DNA of 64,000 nucleotides from Mycolicibacter virginiensis. Lineage in GTDB: Bacteria > Actinomycetota > Actinomycetes > Mycobacteriales > Mycobacteriaceae. Numbering within the stretch: the first letter of the stretch is position 1; each line of letters begins with the position of its first letter. The notes beneath the pieces are model-generated. The model searched no databases. It saw only the letters and a program-made list of their open reading frames with translations, and was not told the origin of the DNA. The position numbers and the translations under genes are program-made. Positions 41,598-52,448 of the stretch are shown in pieces. The DNA lies in the NCBI RefSeq assembly GCF_022374935.2, contig NZ_CP092430.2:1984001-2048000 (forward strand). The letters are read 5' to 3'.

Positions 41598-42709
41598 TGG
41601 CGACCAAGCGCAAGCCCGCGGCACGGCAGGGCGGCCGTCGCCGTAACCCCGAGAACGCAACCCGCGCGGGCGCGCGGCGGGTCACCGAGCAAACGCAGGC
41701 CCGGGGCCCACGGCGGCAGCGTGGAATCACGCCCGCAGCGGGTCTCCAGTCGCGGCCGCGCACCGGCCCGCAGAAGGCGGCGTCGCTTCGCCCGGACCCC
41801 AGGCCGGTGCCGCCGAAGAACACCAAGCAGGCCAAGGCGCGGGCGAAGGCCCGTAAGGCCAAGGCGCCCAAGGTTGTACGCGTCCCGCTGCGCGAACGTC
41901 TGATTGCTCGGCTGGCCTCGGTCGACCTGCGGCCGCGCACGCTGGCGGCCAAGGTTCCGTTCGTCGTGCTGATCATCGGCGCGCTCGGCATCGGGCTGGG
42001 AATCACCCTGTGGTTGTCGACGGACGCCGCCGAGCGGTCCTACCAGTTGGGCAACATCCGGGAGCGCAACCGGGTGCTCATGCAGCAGAAAGAAGCGCTC
42101 GAGCGTGACGTGCTCACCGCCGAATCCGCACCCGCGCTTGCCGAGGCGGCCCGCGAACTGGGCATGATCCCCAGCCGCGACACCGCGCATCTGGTGCAGG
42201 ACCCGATCGGCAACTGGGTGGTCGTCGGGACCCCGAAGCCCGCCGAGGGTGCGCCGCCGCCGCCGCTGAACACCAAGCTGCCCGACGATGTGGCACCACC
42301 TGCCGAGGTGCCGGTTCGGGTGCCGCCGGCCGGGCCGAAGCTCGACAGCCGTCACCTGCCCGCCGCAGTCCCGTCGGCTCCGGGCGTGCCCGGTGCGCCG
42401 CTGACCATTCCGGGCCTGCCGGGCGTTCCCGGATTGCCGCTGGCCGGTCCGTTGCCTGGGCCTGGCGCGCAAGACATCCCGCCGCTGGCGACCCCCCCGG
42501 CCATCCCGTCTGATAGCTTGCCGCCCGTCGCTTTGCCGCCCGGGTCGGTAGTGCCGCCCGAGACGGTGCTGCCGGTGGGCGGAACCCCTCCGCCGGCGTC
42601 GGTCCTGCCTCCGGCCGCGGTGCTGCCGCCCGAGGCCGTCCTGCCTCCGCAATCCCCGCTGCCGCCGGAAGTCCTGGCGACGCCGGTGGCCGGGGGAGTC
42701 GCGCGATGA
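41597..42709 (+). CDS. ftsL: FtsL-like septal membrane protein with proline-rich tail (Rv2164c-like)
   Basis: Divisome scaffold protein between rsmH and the septal transpeptidase. The protein is 370 aa: a very basic cytoplasmic region (1-118), one membrane helix (about 121-141), a short coiled coil (about 145-190; ERNRVLMQQKEALERDV) as in FtsL/FtsB, then a ~160-residue Pro/Leu/Val-rich periplasmic tail with repeated LPP units. ATG 41597 shares its A with the rsmH stop; an overlapping GTG at 41594 is also possible. [12 protein letters not shown]. The symbol is by position and topology. Confidence 0.85.
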   Translation: MATKRKPAARQGGRRRNPENATRAGARRVTEQTQARGPRRQRGITPAAGLQSRPRTGPQKAASLRPDPRPVPPKNTKQAKARAKARKAKAPKVVRVPLRERLIARLASVDLRPRTLAAKVPFVVLIIGALGIGLGITLWLSTDAAERSYQLGNIRERNRVLMQQKEALERDVLTAESAPALAEAARELGMIPSRDTAHLVQDPIGNWVVVGTPKPAEGAPPPPLNTKLPDDVAPPAEVPVRVPPAGPKLDSRHLPAAVPSAPGVPGAPLTIPGLPGVPGLPLAGPLPGPGAQDIPPLATPPAIPSDSLPPVALPPGSVVPPETVLPVGGTPPPASVLPPAAVLPPEAVLPPQSPLPPEVLATPVAGGVAR

Positions 42710-44712
42710 GACGGCCCGCGCGGGGAACCGGCCCGGCACGTCGTGCCGACGGCTCGACCGCAGCTGCCTCGCGAAAGACCCGCCGATCCGCCACCTCGCC
42801 GGCGAAGCCGGCCAAAGCCGCCAAGCCCGCTAAGGCGCCGAAAGCGACCACCACAACCGGACATTCGGCGCGCGAGCGTCGTACCCGCCAAGCCACCGAG
42901 GTGGGCCTGCGTAGCGCGTCGTTCGTCTTCCGGCACCGCACCGGCAACGCGGTCATCTTCCTGGTGCTGGCCTTGTCGGCTGCTCAGTTGTTCTACCTGC
43001 AGGTGCCGCGGGCCTCCGGGCTACGGGCTGAAGCCGCCGGACAACTCAAGGTCACCGACGTCCAGCAGGCGATGCGCGGCGACATCATCGACCGCACCGG
43101 GGACAAGCTCGCCTTCACCATCGAGGCCCGGGCGCTGTCCTTCCAGCCGGTCAAGATCGGCAAGCAGCTTGCCGACGCCAAAAAGAAGGATCCGTCGGCA
43201 CCCGATCCGCAGCTGCGGCTGCAGCAGATCGCCAAGGAGATCTCCACACGCCTCGGCAACAAGCCGGACTCCGCAGCCCTGTTGAAGAAGCTGCGCAGCA
43301 ACGAGACGTTCGTCTATCTCGCCCGTGCCGTTGACCCCGCGGTGGCCGAGGTGATCACCGAGAAATGCCCTGAGGTCGGTAGCGAGCGGCAGGATCTGCG
43401 CCAGTATCCGGGCGGGTCGCTGGCGGCCAACATCATCGGCGGCATCGACTGGGACGGCCACGGTCTGTTGGGTCTGGAGGACTCGATGGACGCAGTGCTG
43501 GCCGGAACGGACGGGTCGGTCACCTACGACCGCGGCTCGGACGGCGTGGTCATCCCGGGCAGCTACCGCAACCGGCACAAGGCCGTCAACGGGTCGACGA
43601 TCCAGCTCACCCTCGACGACGACATTCAGTTCTACGTCCAGCAGCAGGTGCAGCAGGCCAAGAACGTTACTGGCGCACACGATGTCACGGCAGTGGTGCT
43701 GGACGCCAAGAGCGGTGAGGTGCTGGCGATGGCCGGCGACAACACGTTCGACCCCTCCCAGGACGTCGGGCGCCAGGAGGACCGCCAGCTCGGCAATCTG
43801 GCGGTGTCCTCGCCGTTCGAGCCGGGCTCGGTGAACAAGATCATCACCGCCGCCTCGGTCATCGAATACGGCCTCGGGCATCCCGACGACGTCCTGCAGG
43901 TACCCGGATCGATCAACGTCGCCGACGTCACCGTCAGCGACGCCTGGGAGCACGGCGTCGCGCCGTACACCATCACCGGGATCTTCGGAAAATCCTCCAA
44001 CGTCGGCACCCTGATGCTGGCGCAACGAGTGGGCCCCGAGCGCTGGTTCGACATGGTGGAGAAGTTCGGGCTCGGCCAGCGCACCGGTGTCGCGCTACCC
44101 GGTGAGAGCGCCGGGCTGGTGCCTCCGGTGGACCAATGGTCCGGCAGCTCCTTCGCCAACCTGCCCATCGGCCAGGGTCTTTCGATGACGCTGCTGCAGA
44201 TGGCCGGGATGTACCAGGCCATCGCCAACGACGGGCTGCGGATTCCGCCGCGGATCATCAAGGCGACCATTTCCCCCGACGGCAGCCGCGCTGAGGAGCC
44301 TCGGCCCGAAGGAGTCCGGGTGGTCTCGGAGCAGACCGCGGCGACCGTGCGCAACATGCTGCGCTCGGTGGTGCAGCGTGATCCAACCGGTGTTCAGCAG
44401 GGCACCGGATGGCAGGCCGCCGTCGACGGCTACCAGATCGCCGGCAAGACCGGTACCGCACAGCAGATCAACCCGGCCTGCGGTTGCTACTACGACGACG
44501 TCTACTGGATCACCTTCGCGGGAATAGCGCCGGCGGACAATCCGCGCTACGTCATCGGCCTGATGATGAACAACCCCCACCGCGCCGCGGACGGGTCGCC
44601 GGGCACCTCGGCGGCACCGCTGTTCCACAACATCGCCGGGTGGTTGTTGCAGCGTCACAATGTGCCGCTGTCGCCGGACCCGGGACCGCCACTGGTCCTG
44701 CAGGCGATGTAG
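42706..44712 (+). CDS. pbpB: Septal peptidoglycan transpeptidase (PBP3/FtsI class)
   Basis: Class B penicillin-binding protein cross-linking septal peptidoglycan with FtsW. The protein is 668 aa. A basic N-terminus (1-80) precedes one membrane helix (about 82-100), then a PBP dimer domain, then a transpeptidase domain with SVNK (S375 nucleophile, K378), SSN (430-432) and KTGT (581-584). The ATG overlaps the ftsL stop (ATGA). In M. tuberculosis four or more genes separate pbpB from murE; here only a small secreted protein gene does. Confidence 0.95.
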   Translation: MRRPARGTGPARRADGSTAAASRKTRRSATSPAKPAKAAKPAKAPKATTTTGHSARERRTRQATEVGLRSASFVFRHRTGNAVIFLVLALSAAQLFYLQVPRASGLRAEAAGQLKVTDVQQAMRGDIIDRTGDKLAFTIEARALSFQPVKIGKQLADAKKKDPSAPDPQLRLQQIAKEISTRLGNKPDSAALLKKLRSNETFVYLARAVDPAVAEVITEKCPEVGSERQDLRQYPGGSLAANIIGGIDWDGHGLLGLEDSMDAVLAGTDGSVTYDRGSDGVVIPGSYRNRHKAVNGSTIQLTLDDDIQFYVQQQVQQAKNVTGAHDVTAVVLDAKSGEVLAMAGDNTFDPSQDVGRQEDRQLGNLAVSSPFEPGSVNKIITAASVIEYGLGHPDDVLQVPGSINVADVTVSDAWEHGVAPYTITGIFGKSSNVGTLMLAQRVGPERWFDMVEKFGLGQRTGVALPGESAGLVPPVDQWSGSSFANLPIGQGLSMTLLQMAGMYQAIANDGLRIPPRIIKATISPDGSRAEEPRPEGVRVVSEQTAATVRNMLRSVVQRDPTGVQQGTGWQAAVDGYQIAGKTGTAQQINPACGCYYDDVYWITFAGIAPADNPRYVIGLMMNNPHRAADGSPGTSAAPLFHNIAGWLLQRHNVPLSPDPGPPLVLQAM

Positions 44713-44854
44713 TCCCACGACCCGCTGCAGCAGATCCGTCGACTCGCGTCCGTAAAAAACGACGTGATTCCGCAGTCTTGGTGATGGTCGGGTGGTTATC
44801 GTTCGGGCAACGCGGTGACAAAGGGGGTTCCGCGCCGAAGAGAAGGGGTCGATC

Positions 44855-45103
44855 ATGGCCCGAAAAACCATTGCGATCAGTTACGCAATTCCGGGGGTTC
44901 TCGCCACGGCGGCGGGCATCGTCGCGGCGGGGCTGCTCGGCACACCCATCGCAAGTGACCACCAGGCCAGCGGCTGTTTCATGACCAAGGATGGAAACTG
45001 CGAGGACGTGCCGGACCCGACCCAGTACGGATGTGCGCCCGGGGACTTCCAATGCATGTTCGACAAGAAACTCAAGCAGCCGCCGCCGCCTTCTGACGGC
45101 TGA
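44855..45103 (+). CDS. Small exported four-cysteine protein, unknown
   Basis: 82 aa, not recognised. The N-terminal hydrophobic segment (about residues 8-32, after MARK) is a signal peptide or anchor. The mature part has four cysteines (C41, C49, C60, C67), probably two disulfides, and ends in a Pro run (KQPPPPSDG). A GA-rich SD (AGAAGGGG) precedes the ATG. It stands between pbpB and murE, where M. tuberculosis has unrelated genes (Rv2159c-Rv2162c). The stop codon is the first TGA of a dispersed repeat copy. Confidence 0.7.
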   Translation: MARKTIAISYAIPGVLATAAGIVAAGLLGTPIASDHQASGCFMTKDGNCEDVPDPTQYGCAPGDFQCMFDKKLKQPPPPSDG

Positions 45104-45185
45104 ACCGCCGGGCCTATGCGGCGGTCCCAGTTTCGGCTCTCCTTCGTCGAGCCTCGCTGAACCGCCGGGCCTATGCGGCGGTCCC
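45100..45185. repeat. Dispersed repeat copy between the small secreted protein gene and murE
   Basis: Two identical ~28-base hairpin blocks (45100-45127 and 45157-45184, offset 57) flank the 30-base family core (45129-45158). Each block has a perfect stem ACCGCCG / CGGCGGT (45104-45110 with 45119-45125; 45161-45167 with 45176-45182). The core itself can pair GGCTC with GAGCC. Confidence 0.88.
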
Positions 45186-45245
45186 CACCACGACCCGCCG
45201 TCGGCCAAGCCGGATCGCCTGCGCTGTGGACACGGACAGCCTAGG

Positions 45246-45251
45246 TAGTCT
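45246..45251 (+). promoter_or_regulatory. Candidate -10 (TAGTCT) for murE
   Basis: TAGTCT fits TANNNT, 32 bases before the first murE start candidate, just downstream of the dispersed repeat. There is no clear -35. If real, the mur genes have their own promoter apart from Pmra. Confidence 0.3.
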
Positions 45252-45283
45252 CAGGGCCGATCCGGACGACCCGGCCGCAGCGG

Positions 45284-46846
45284 ATGGAGGTGATGGTGGT
45301 GCCTGCTGCTCTGCGCCCCGACGTCGGTGCAGGCACGTCGCTGCGGGTGCTCGCCGCCCAGATCGGGGCGGTCGCGGTAGCCGGCGAAGCGGTTCCGGAT
45401 CTGCCGATCACCGGGTTGACCCTGCGCGCCCAGGATGTCCGACCCGGTGACCTGTTCGCGGCGCTGCCCGGGGCGACCACCCACGGTGCACGCTTCGCGG
45501 CCGACGCGGTCGCCCGGGGTGCGGTCGCGGTGCTCTCCGACGGAGCCGGGGCCACCGAGATCGCCCACGGCGCAGCGCTACCCGGCATCCCTGTGCTGGT
45601 TCATCCCGAGCCCCGCGCCGCGTTGGGTGAACTCGCGGCGCAGGTCTACGGGCATCCGTGCGATCGGGTCACCGTCATCGGCATCACAGGGACGTCGGGC
45701 AAGACCACCACCACCTATCTGGTCGAGGCCGGTCTGCGGGCTGCGGGCCGCACCGCCGGACTGATCGGCACGGTCGGTGTGCGCATCGACGGCGTCGACC
45801 TGCCCAGCGCCTTGACCACCCCCGAGGCGCCGGCGCTGCAGGCGCTGCTGGCCGCGATGGCGCAGCGCGGGGTGGACACCGCGGTCATGGAGGTGTCCAG
45901 CCATGCCCTGACGTTGGGCCGGGTCGACGGCACCCGGTTCGCGGTGGGCGCCTTCACCAACCTGTCCCGCGATCATCTCGACTTCCACCCGACGATGGCC
46001 GACTACTTCGAGGCCAAGGCCCGCCTGTTCGATCCGGCGTCGCCGCTGCACGCCGCCCGCTCGGTGGTCTGTGTTGACGACGATGCCGGCGCGGCAATGG
46101 CGGCGCGGGCGAGCGCGCCGGTCACCGTCAGCGCGACGGGCCGCCCCGCGGACTGGCATGTGGAACGGGTGAGCGCGGGGGGATCCCAGGGGAGAGAGTT
46201 CATCGCCGTCGACCCCGCCGGTGTGCACCACCCCGTCGGTATCGGCTTGCCCGGCGACTACAACGTGGCCAATTGTCTTGTGGCGCTGGCCATTCTTGAC
46301 GCAGTCGGAGTGTCTCCGGAGCAGGCGGCCCCCGGCCTGCGTGAGGCGCGGGTGCCGGGACGGATGGAGTCGATCGATCGTGGCCAGGGCTTCCTGGCGC
46401 TGGTCGACTACGCGCACAAGCCCGGGGCGCTGGAAGCGGTGCTGGCGACCCTGCGCCAAGAGCTGCGCGACACCACCGGGCGCTTGGCCGTGGTTTTCGG
46501 CGCCGGCGGCGACCGCGACCACGGCAAACGCGAACCGATGGGCCGGATCGCCGGCCAGGCCGCCGACCTGGTCGTGGTCACCGACGACAACCCGCGGGGG
46601 GAAGACCCCGCCGACATCCGACGCGCCGTGTTGGCCGGTGCCGCGGCGGGAAGTGCCCAGGTGGTCGAGATCGGTGACCGGCGAGCCGCGATCGAGCACG
46701 CGGTGGCCTGGGCCCAGCCCGGGGATGTGGTGCTGATCGCGGGCAAGGGACACGAGACCGGGCAGACCGCCGCCGGGCACACCCAGCCTTTCGATGATCG
46801 GCTGGTGCTGGCCCAGGCGCTGGAAGCGCGCGAGGGGCACCGATGA
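45284..46846 (+). CDS. murE: UDP-MurNAc-L-Ala-D-Glu:meso-diaminopimelate ligase
   Basis: Adds meso-DAP to the peptidoglycan precursor. The protein is 520 aa from ATG 45284. The P-loop [10 protein letters not shown] (K140) and the DAP-specificity motif DNPR (435-438) are both present, so the substrate is meso-DAP rather than lysine. The exact start is ambiguous: ATG 45284, ATG 45293, GTG 45296 and GTG 45299 are all in frame, and GGAGG at 45286-45290 would best serve GTG 45299. Overlaps murF (ATGA). Cytosolic. Confidence 0.95.
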   Translation: MEVMVVPAALRPDVGAGTSLRVLAAQIGAVAVAGEAVPDLPITGLTLRAQDVRPGDLFAALPGATTHGARFAADAVARGAVAVLSDGAGATEIAHGAALPGIPVLVHPEPRAALGELAAQVYGHPCDRVTVIGITGTSGKTTTTYLVEAGLRAAGRTAGLIGTVGVRIDGVDLPSALTTPEAPALQALLAAMAQRGVDTAVMEVSSHALTLGRVDGTRFAVGAFTNLSRDHLDFHPTMADYFEAKARLFDPASPLHAARSVVCVDDDAGAAMAARASAPVTVSATGRPADWHVERVSAGGSQGREFIAVDPAGVHHPVGIGLPGDYNVANCLVALAILDAVGVSPEQAAPGLREARVPGRMESIDRGQGFLALVDYAHKPGALEAVLATLRQELRDTTGRLAVVFGAGGDRDHGKREPMGRIAGQAADLVVVTDDNPRGEDPADIRRAVLAGAAAGSAQVVEIGDRRAAIEHAVAWAQPGDVVLIAGKGHETGQTAAGHTQPFDDRLVLAQALEAREGHR

Positions 46847-48342
46847 TCTCGCTGACCGTCGCGCAGATCGCCGAGATCGTCGGCGGCCGGCTGGCCGACA
46901 TCACCCCGGAGCAGGCCGAGCGCACCGTCGTCACCGGCACCGTGGAATTCGACTCCCGCCGGATCGCCCCGGGCGCACTGTTTCTGGCGCTGCCCGGCGC
47001 CCGGGCCGACGGCCACGACCATGCGGTGTCGGCGGTCGATGCCGGCGCGGTGGCGGTGCTGGCAGCCCGCCCGGTCGGGGTCCCGGCCATCGTTGTGGAG
47101 CCCGTCGCATCCGACAGTCGATCCGGTGCGCTCGAGCACGACGACGAGGCCGGATCCGGTGCCGCGGTGCTGGCCGCATTGGCCAAACTGGCCGCCGCGG
47201 TGGCCGCCGCCCTGGTTGCCAAGGGGCTCACGATCGTCGGCGTCACCGGATCGTCGGGCAAGACCTCCACCAAGGACCTGATCGCCGCGGTGCTGGCGCC
47301 GCTGGGGGAGGTGATCGCCCCGCCTGGATCGTTCAACAACGAGCTGGGCCACCCGTGGACGGTGCTGCGGGCCGACGAGAACACCGACTATCTGGTCCTG
47401 GAGCTGTCTGCCCGGCATCGCGGCAACATCGCCGCGCTGGCGGCGATCGCCCCGCCGCAGATCGCGGTGGTACTCAACGTCGGGACCGCGCACCTGGGCG
47501 AGTTCGGCTCCCGCGAGGCGATCGCCGAGACCAAAGCCGAGCTGGCACAAGCCGTTCCGGCATCCGGCGTGGTGATCCTCAATGTCGATGACTCGGCGGT
47601 GGCCGCGATGGCCGACAAGACCGTCGCACGAGTGCTGCGGGTCAGCCGCTCCGCTCCCGCCGACGTGTGGGCCGGGCCGGTGGTGCTCGACGAACTGGCC
47701 CGCCCGCGGTTCACCCTGCACGCGGGCGCAGGCGAATCCGAGGTCCGGCTGGGCGTGTCCGGCGATCACCAGGTGGGCAACGCACTGTGCGCCGCCGCCG
47801 TGGCCTTGGAGTGCGGTGCCACCCCGCAACAGGTGGCCGACGCGCTGGCCGGTGCCGGACCGGCCTCGGGGCACCGGATGCACGTCAGCACCCGCGCCGA
47901 CGGCGTGACCGTGATCGACGACTCCTACAACGCCAACCCCGACTCGATGCGGGCGGCGCTGCAGGCGCTGGCCTGGATCGCCCGCGGGGAGAATCCGGGG
48001 GAGAAGCGCCACAGCTGGGCGGTGCTGGGGGAGATGGCCGAACTCGGCGAGGACGCGATATCTGAGCATGACCGCATCGGCCGGCTCGCGGTGCGCTTAG
48101 ATGTGTCTCGTCTCATTGTCGTCGGAGTAGGGAGATCGATGGGCGCGATGCTGCACGGCGCAGTGATGGAGGGATCCTGGGGCGCCGAAGCCACCGCAGT
48201 GCCCGACGTCGATGCCGCCCTGGCCCTGTTGCGCGCCGAACTGCAGGCGGGGGACGTGGTACTGGTCAAGGCGTCGAACTCCGCGGGTCTGACCGCGTTG
48301 GCTGACGCGCTGAGCAGCGAAGACCCAGGAGATCGCCGATGA
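46843..48342 (+). CDS. murF: UDP-MurNAc-tripeptide:D-alanyl-D-alanine ligase
   Basis: Adds D-Ala-D-Ala to complete the UDP-MurNAc-pentapeptide. The protein is 499 aa. The P-loop GSSGKTSTK (K140), the [10 protein letters not shown] segment typical of MurF, and the C-terminal [10 protein letters not shown] motif are all in order. ATG start overlapping the murE stop and stop overlapping the mraY start (both ATGA), so murE-murF-mraY are translationally chained. Confidence 0.95.
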   Translation: MISLTVAQIAEIVGGRLADITPEQAERTVVTGTVEFDSRRIAPGALFLALPGARADGHDHAVSAVDAGAVAVLAARPVGVPAIVVEPVASDSRSGALEHDDEAGSGAAVLAALAKLAAAVAAALVAKGLTIVGVTGSSGKTSTKDLIAAVLAPLGEVIAPPGSFNNELGHPWTVLRADENTDYLVLELSARHRGNIAALAAIAPPQIAVVLNVGTAHLGEFGSREAIAETKAELAQAVPASGVVILNVDDSAVAAMADKTVARVLRVSRSAPADVWAGPVVLDELARPRFTLHAGAGESEVRLGVSGDHQVGNALCAAAVALECGATPQQVADALAGAGPASGHRMHVSTRADGVTVIDDSYNANPDSMRAALQALAWIARGENPGEKRHSWAVLGEMAELGEDAISEHDRIGRLAVRLDVSRLIVVGVGRSMGAMLHGAVMEGSWGAEATAVPDVDAALALLRAELQAGDVVLVKASNSAGLTALADALSSEDPGDRR

Positions 48343-49418
48343 TAATGATCCTCATCGCTGCCGGAGTCGCGCTGCTGGTCGCGATCCTGCTGACCCCCGT
48401 GCTGATCCGGGTGTTCACCAAGCAGGGATTCGGCCAGGAGATCCGCGAGGACGGACCGGCCAGTCACCAGAGCAAACGGGGCACCCCGTCGATGGGCGGC
48501 GTGGCCATCGTGGCCGGGATCTGGGCGGGCTACCTGGCCGCTGAACTGGCGGGCCTGGTCTTCTACGGCACCGGGCCGACGGCCTCGGGCCTGCTGGTCC
48601 TGGGGCTGGCCACCGCGCTGGGCGGCGTCGGCTTCCTCGACGACTTGATCAAGATCCGGCGGTCGCGCAACCTCGGTCTGAACAAGACCGCCAAGACCGT
48701 CGGGCAGGTCACCGCAGCCACCCTGTTCGGTCTGCTGGTGCTGTGCTTCCGCAACAGCTCCGGTCTGACCCCGGGCAGCCTGCAGCTGTCCTATGTGCGC
48801 GACATCGCCACCGTCACGCTGCCCGCGGCGGTGTTCGTGCTGTTTGTGATCCTGATCGTCAGCGCCTGGTCGAACGCGGTCAATTTCACCGACGGCCTCG
48901 ACGGCCTGGCCGCCGGCTCCATGGCGATGGTCAGCGCGGCCTATGTGCTGATCACCGTGATGCAGCACCGCAACGCCTGCGCGATCGCACCCGGACTGGG
49001 CTGCTACAACGTGCGCGACCCGCTGGACCTGGCGCTGATCGCCGCAGCGACCGCGGGCGCCTGCATCGGATTCCTGTGGTGGAACGCCGCGCCGGCGAAG
49101 ATCTTCATGGGCGACACCGGCTCGCTGGCACTGGGCGGCGTGATCGCCGGCATGTCGATCACCACCCGCACCGAGATCCTCGCGGTGGTGCTCGGCGGGC
49201 TGTTCGTCGCCGAGATCACCTCGGTGGTCGTACAGATCCTGGCGTTCCGCAGCACCGGCCGCCGAGTGTTCCGGATGGCCCCGTTCCATCACCACTTCGA
49301 GTTGGCCGGCTGGGCTGAGACCACCGTGATCATCCGCTTCTGGCTGCTCACCGCCATCGCCTGTGGCTTGGGCGTCTCCATGTTCTACGGCGAGTGGTTC
49401 ACCGCCGTAGGCGGCTGA
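48339..49418 (+). CDS. mraY: Phospho-MurNAc-pentapeptide-transferase (lipid I synthase)
   Basis: Transfers phospho-MurNAc-pentapeptide to decaprenyl phosphate (also called murX in mycobacteria). The protein is 359 aa with about ten membrane helices. Catalytic Asp motifs are FLDDLIKIR and [10 protein letters not shown], and the cytosolic HHHFE loop ([11 protein letters not shown]) near the C-terminus is intact. ATG overlapping the murF stop; murD begins 1 base after the stop. Confidence 0.96.
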   Translation: MIMILIAAGVALLVAILLTPVLIRVFTKQGFGQEIREDGPASHQSKRGTPSMGGVAIVAGIWAGYLAAELAGLVFYGTGPTASGLLVLGLATALGGVGFLDDLIKIRRSRNLGLNKTAKTVGQVTAATLFGLLVLCFRNSSGLTPGSLQLSYVRDIATVTLPAAVFVLFVILIVSAWSNAVNFTDGLDGLAAGSMAMVSAAYVLITVMQHRNACAIAPGLGCYNVRDPLDLALIAAATAGACIGFLWWNAAPAKIFMGDTGSLALGGVIAGMSITTRTEILAVVLGGLFVAEITSVVVQILAFRSTGRRVFRMAPFHHHFELAGWAETTVIIRFWLLTAIACGLGVSMFYGEWFTAVGG

Positions 49419-49419
49419 G

Positions 49420-50907
49420 ATGACGCCCGAACCGGGGTTGGGCGCGCTGTCCGCCGGCGCGCGGGTGCTCGTCGCGGGGGCCGGGATCACCGGCCGTGCC
49501 ATCGTGAAGGCGTTGACGCCCTTCGGGCTGGACGTGACGCTGTGCGACGACAACGCGGCCGCGCTGGGCGCCTATTCCGAGGTCACGACCTGCAGCCCGA
49601 CGGAAGCCGCGGCGCAGATCGGCGGCTACACGCTGGTGATCACCAGCCCCGGATTCGGCCCGGACACACCGGTACTGGCCGCCGCCGCGGCGGCCGGGGT
49701 GCCGATCTGGGGTGATGTGGAGCTGGCCTGGCGGCTCGACGTCGCGGGCCACTACGGGCCGGCGCGTCGCTGGCTGGTGGTGACCGGCACCAACGGCAAG
49801 ACCACCACCACGTCGATGCTGTACGCCATGCTGTCCGCCGCGGGCCGGCGTGCCCAGTTGTGCGGCAACATCGGCAGTCCCGTGCTGGACGTGCTGGGAC
49901 CGCCGCATGAATCCGAACTGCTGGCCGTCGAGCTGTCCAGCTTCCAGCTGCACTGGGCCCCGTCGTTGCGGCCGGAGGCCGGCGCGGTGCTCAACATCGC
50001 CGAGGACCACCTGGACTGGCACGGCAGCATGGCCGCCTACACCGCCGACAAGGCCCGCGCGCTGGCCGGCCGGGTGGCGGTGGTCGGGATGGACGACGCC
50101 CCTGCCGCGGCCCTGCGCGACACCGCGCCCGCCCCGGTCAAGGTGGGTTTCCGGCTCGGCGAACCGGCGCCCGGTGAGCTTGGCGTGATCGACGGCATGC
50201 TGGTGGACCGGGCCTTTGTGGCCGAGGGGGTCGACGAGGTCGCGCTGGCCCCGGCGGCGTCGATACCGGTGCCCGGCCCGGTCGGGATTCTGGATGCGCT
50301 GGCGGCCGCCGCGCTGGCCCGCAGTGTCGACGTGCCCCCGCAAGCGATCGCCGAGGCGCTGGCATCGTTCCAGGTCGGGCGGCATCGCGCCGAGCTGGTC
50401 GTGGTCGACGGCGGGATCAGCTACGTCGACGACTCCAAGGCCACCAACCCGCATGCGGCCGAAGCGTCGGTGCTGGCCCATCAGCGGGTGATCTGGGTGG
50501 CCGGCGGACTGCTCAAGGGCGCCTCGATCGAGCCGACCGTCGCCAGAATCGCCCCTCACCTGGCCGGGGCCGTGCTGATCGGCCGAGATCGCGGCGAGGT
50601 TGCCAAGGCGTTATCACGACACGCACCGGATGTCCCCGTCGTCCACGTTGTGACGGGCGAGGATATTGATATGGGTGATACTGCTGTGTCTCCAGTTACT
50701 CATGTGAAGCGAGTAGCTGATGGGGCCGATGAGACGCTGGGGTCACGGGTGATGACAGCGGTGGTGGCCGCCGCTCGCGACCTGGCCCGGCCCGGTGACA
50801 CGGTGCTGCTGGCTCCGGCGGGGGCATCCTTCGACCAGTTCGCCGGCTACGGCGCCCGGGGCGACGCGTTCGCCGCCGCCGCACGTTCCGCGGCAGGATC
50901 GGTGTGA
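49420..50907 (+). CDS. murD: UDP-MurNAc-L-alanine:D-glutamate ligase
   Basis: Adds D-Glu to UDP-MurNAc-L-Ala. The protein is 495 aa. The N-terminal Rossmann-like domain starts [14 protein letters not shown]; the ATP P-loop is GTNGKTTTT (K127); the C-terminal domain has [12 protein letters not shown], the MurD-type substrate motif. ATG 1 base past the mraY stop. The stop overlaps ftsW as GTGTGA. Confidence 0.95.
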   Translation: MTPEPGLGALSAGARVLVAGAGITGRAIVKALTPFGLDVTLCDDNAAALGAYSEVTTCSPTEAAAQIGGYTLVITSPGFGPDTPVLAAAAAAGVPIWGDVELAWRLDVAGHYGPARRWLVVTGTNGKTTTTSMLYAMLSAAGRRAQLCGNIGSPVLDVLGPPHESELLAVELSSFQLHWAPSLRPEAGAVLNIAEDHLDWHGSMAAYTADKARALAGRVAVVGMDDAPAAALRDTAPAPVKVGFRLGEPAPGELGVIDGMLVDRAFVAEGVDEVALAPAASIPVPGPVGILDALAAAALARSVDVPPQAIAEALASFQVGRHRAELVVVDGGISYVDDSKATNPHAAEASVLAHQRVIWVAGGLLKGASIEPTVARIAPHLAGAVLIGRDRGEVAKALSRHAPDVPVVHVVTGEDIDMGDTAVSPVTHVKRVADGADETLGSRVMTAVVAAARDLARPGDTVLLAPAGASFDQFAGYGARGDAFAAAARSAAGSV

Positions 50908-52445
50908 TCGGCATCCTGGCCCGGCTGCGGCGGGATGCCGGGGCCCCAGAAGCCGCTGCCGCCTCCTCCGAAGAAGCCGCGGACAAGGCCGCCAAGGCCG
51001 AGCCGCGCACCCGGTTCGGCGCCTGGCTGGGCCGGCCGATGACGTCGTTTCATCTGATCGTGGCGGTGGCCGCGCTGTTGACCACGCTCGGCTTGATCAT
51101 GGTGCTGTCGGCATCCGGGGTGGAGTCCTACGGCACCGACGGGTCCGCGTGGCGGATCTTCGGCAAGCAGGTGCTGTGGACCGTGATCGGGCTGATCGGC
51201 TGTTATGTGGCGTTGCGCATGCCGGTCCGGTTCATGCGCCGCATGGCTTTTGCCGGTTTCGCTTTCACCATCGTGCTGCTGGTGCTGGTGCTGATCCCGG
51301 GCATCGGCACGCTCTCCAACGGTTCCCGCGGCTGGTTCGTCATCGCCGGCTTCTCCATGCAGCCCTCCGAGCTGGCCAAGATCGCCTTCGTCATCTGGGG
51401 AGCACACCTGTTGGCGAGCCGGCGCATGGAGCGGGCGACGCTGGCTGAAATGCTCGTCCCGCTGGTGCCGGCCGCCGTGGTCGCACTGGTGCTGATCGTC
51501 GCCCAGCCCGACCTCGGGCAGACGGTCTCGCTGGGCATCATCCTGCTGTCGCTGTTGTGGTACGCCGGTCTGCCGTTGCGGGTGTTCCTCACTTCGCTGG
51601 CGGCCATCGTCGCCGCCGCCGCGATCATGGCGGTGACCGAGGGCTACCGCTCCGACCGGGTGCGGTCCTGGCTGGACCCCGACGCCGACCTGCAGGGCGC
51701 CGGGTACCAGGCGCGACAGGCGAAGTTCGCGCTGGCCAACGGCGGCATCTTCGGCGACGGCCTGGGGCAGGGCACCGCGAAATGGAACTACCTGCCCAAT
51801 GCGCACAACGACTTCATCTTCGCCATCATCGGCGAGGAGCTCGGCTTCATCGGCGGTTTTGGGCTGCTGGCGCTGTTCGGGCTGTTCGCCTACACCGGCA
51901 TGCGGATCGCCAAGCGCTCGGCGGACCCGTTCCTGCGGCTGCTGACCGCCGCCACCACGATGTGGGTGATCGGCCAGTCGTTCATCAATGTCGGCTACGT
52001 GATCGGGCTGTTGCCGGTCACCGGAATCCAGCTGCCGCTCATTTCCGCGGGCGGAACCTCCACGGCGACAACGCTGTTCATGGTCGGCATCATGGCCAAC
52101 GCGGCCCGGCACGAGCCGGAGGCGGTGGCGGCGCTGCGCGCCGGCCAGGACGACCGGATGAACCGGATTCTGCGGTTGCCGCTGCCCGAGCCGTATTCGC
52201 CGACCCGTCTGGAGGCCCTGCGCGACCGGTTGCGGTCGCGCCCGCAGCCGGCCGCACGGCAACGAACGGCCCAGACGACTCGACCGGCTCCGGCCCGGTC
52301 GGGTCGGCAGCGCGCCGCAGCGCAGGCTCCGGCCCGGGCAGCCGGTCGAGGCGCCGGGCGCGCAGGGCAAAATGGAGGCGGCCGGCGTCACGCCGGGGCG
52401 CGTCCGACTGGCGGACGCGTACGCGCATTGGAAGGTCAGCGATAG
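50904..52445 (+). CDS. ftsW: Septal peptidoglycan polymerase FtsW (SEDS family)
   Basis: Glycosyltransferase partner of PbpB in septum synthesis. The protein is 513 aa with ten predicted helices between about residues 50 and 410; SEDS hallmarks include QPDLGQT and [13 protein letters not shown]. The C-terminal ~110 residues are a basic, Ala/Arg/Gly-rich cytosolic tail, longer than in other bacteria; the mycobacterial tail is known to contact FtsZ. GTG start overlapping the murD stop; murG follows after 3 bases. Confidence 0.95.
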   Translation: MIGILARLRRDAGAPEAAAASSEEAADKAAKAEPRTRFGAWLGRPMTSFHLIVAVAALLTTLGLIMVLSASGVESYGTDGSAWRIFGKQVLWTVIGLIGCYVALRMPVRFMRRMAFAGFAFTIVLLVLVLIPGIGTLSNGSRGWFVIAGFSMQPSELAKIAFVIWGAHLLASRRMERATLAEMLVPLVPAAVVALVLIVAQPDLGQTVSLGIILLSLLWYAGLPLRVFLTSLAAIVAAAAIMAVTEGYRSDRVRSWLDPDADLQGAGYQARQAKFALANGGIFGDGLGQGTAKWNYLPNAHNDFIFAIIGEELGFIGGFGLLALFGLFAYTGMRIAKRSADPFLRLLTAATTMWVIGQSFINVGYVIGLLPVTGIQLPLISAGGTSTATTLFMVGIMANAARHEPEAVAALRAGQDDRMNRILRLPLPEPYSPTRLEALRDRLRSRPQPAARQRTAQTTRPAPARSGRQRAAAQAPARAAGRGAGRAGQNGGGRRHAGARPTGGRVRALEGQR

Positions 52446-52448
52446 GCG

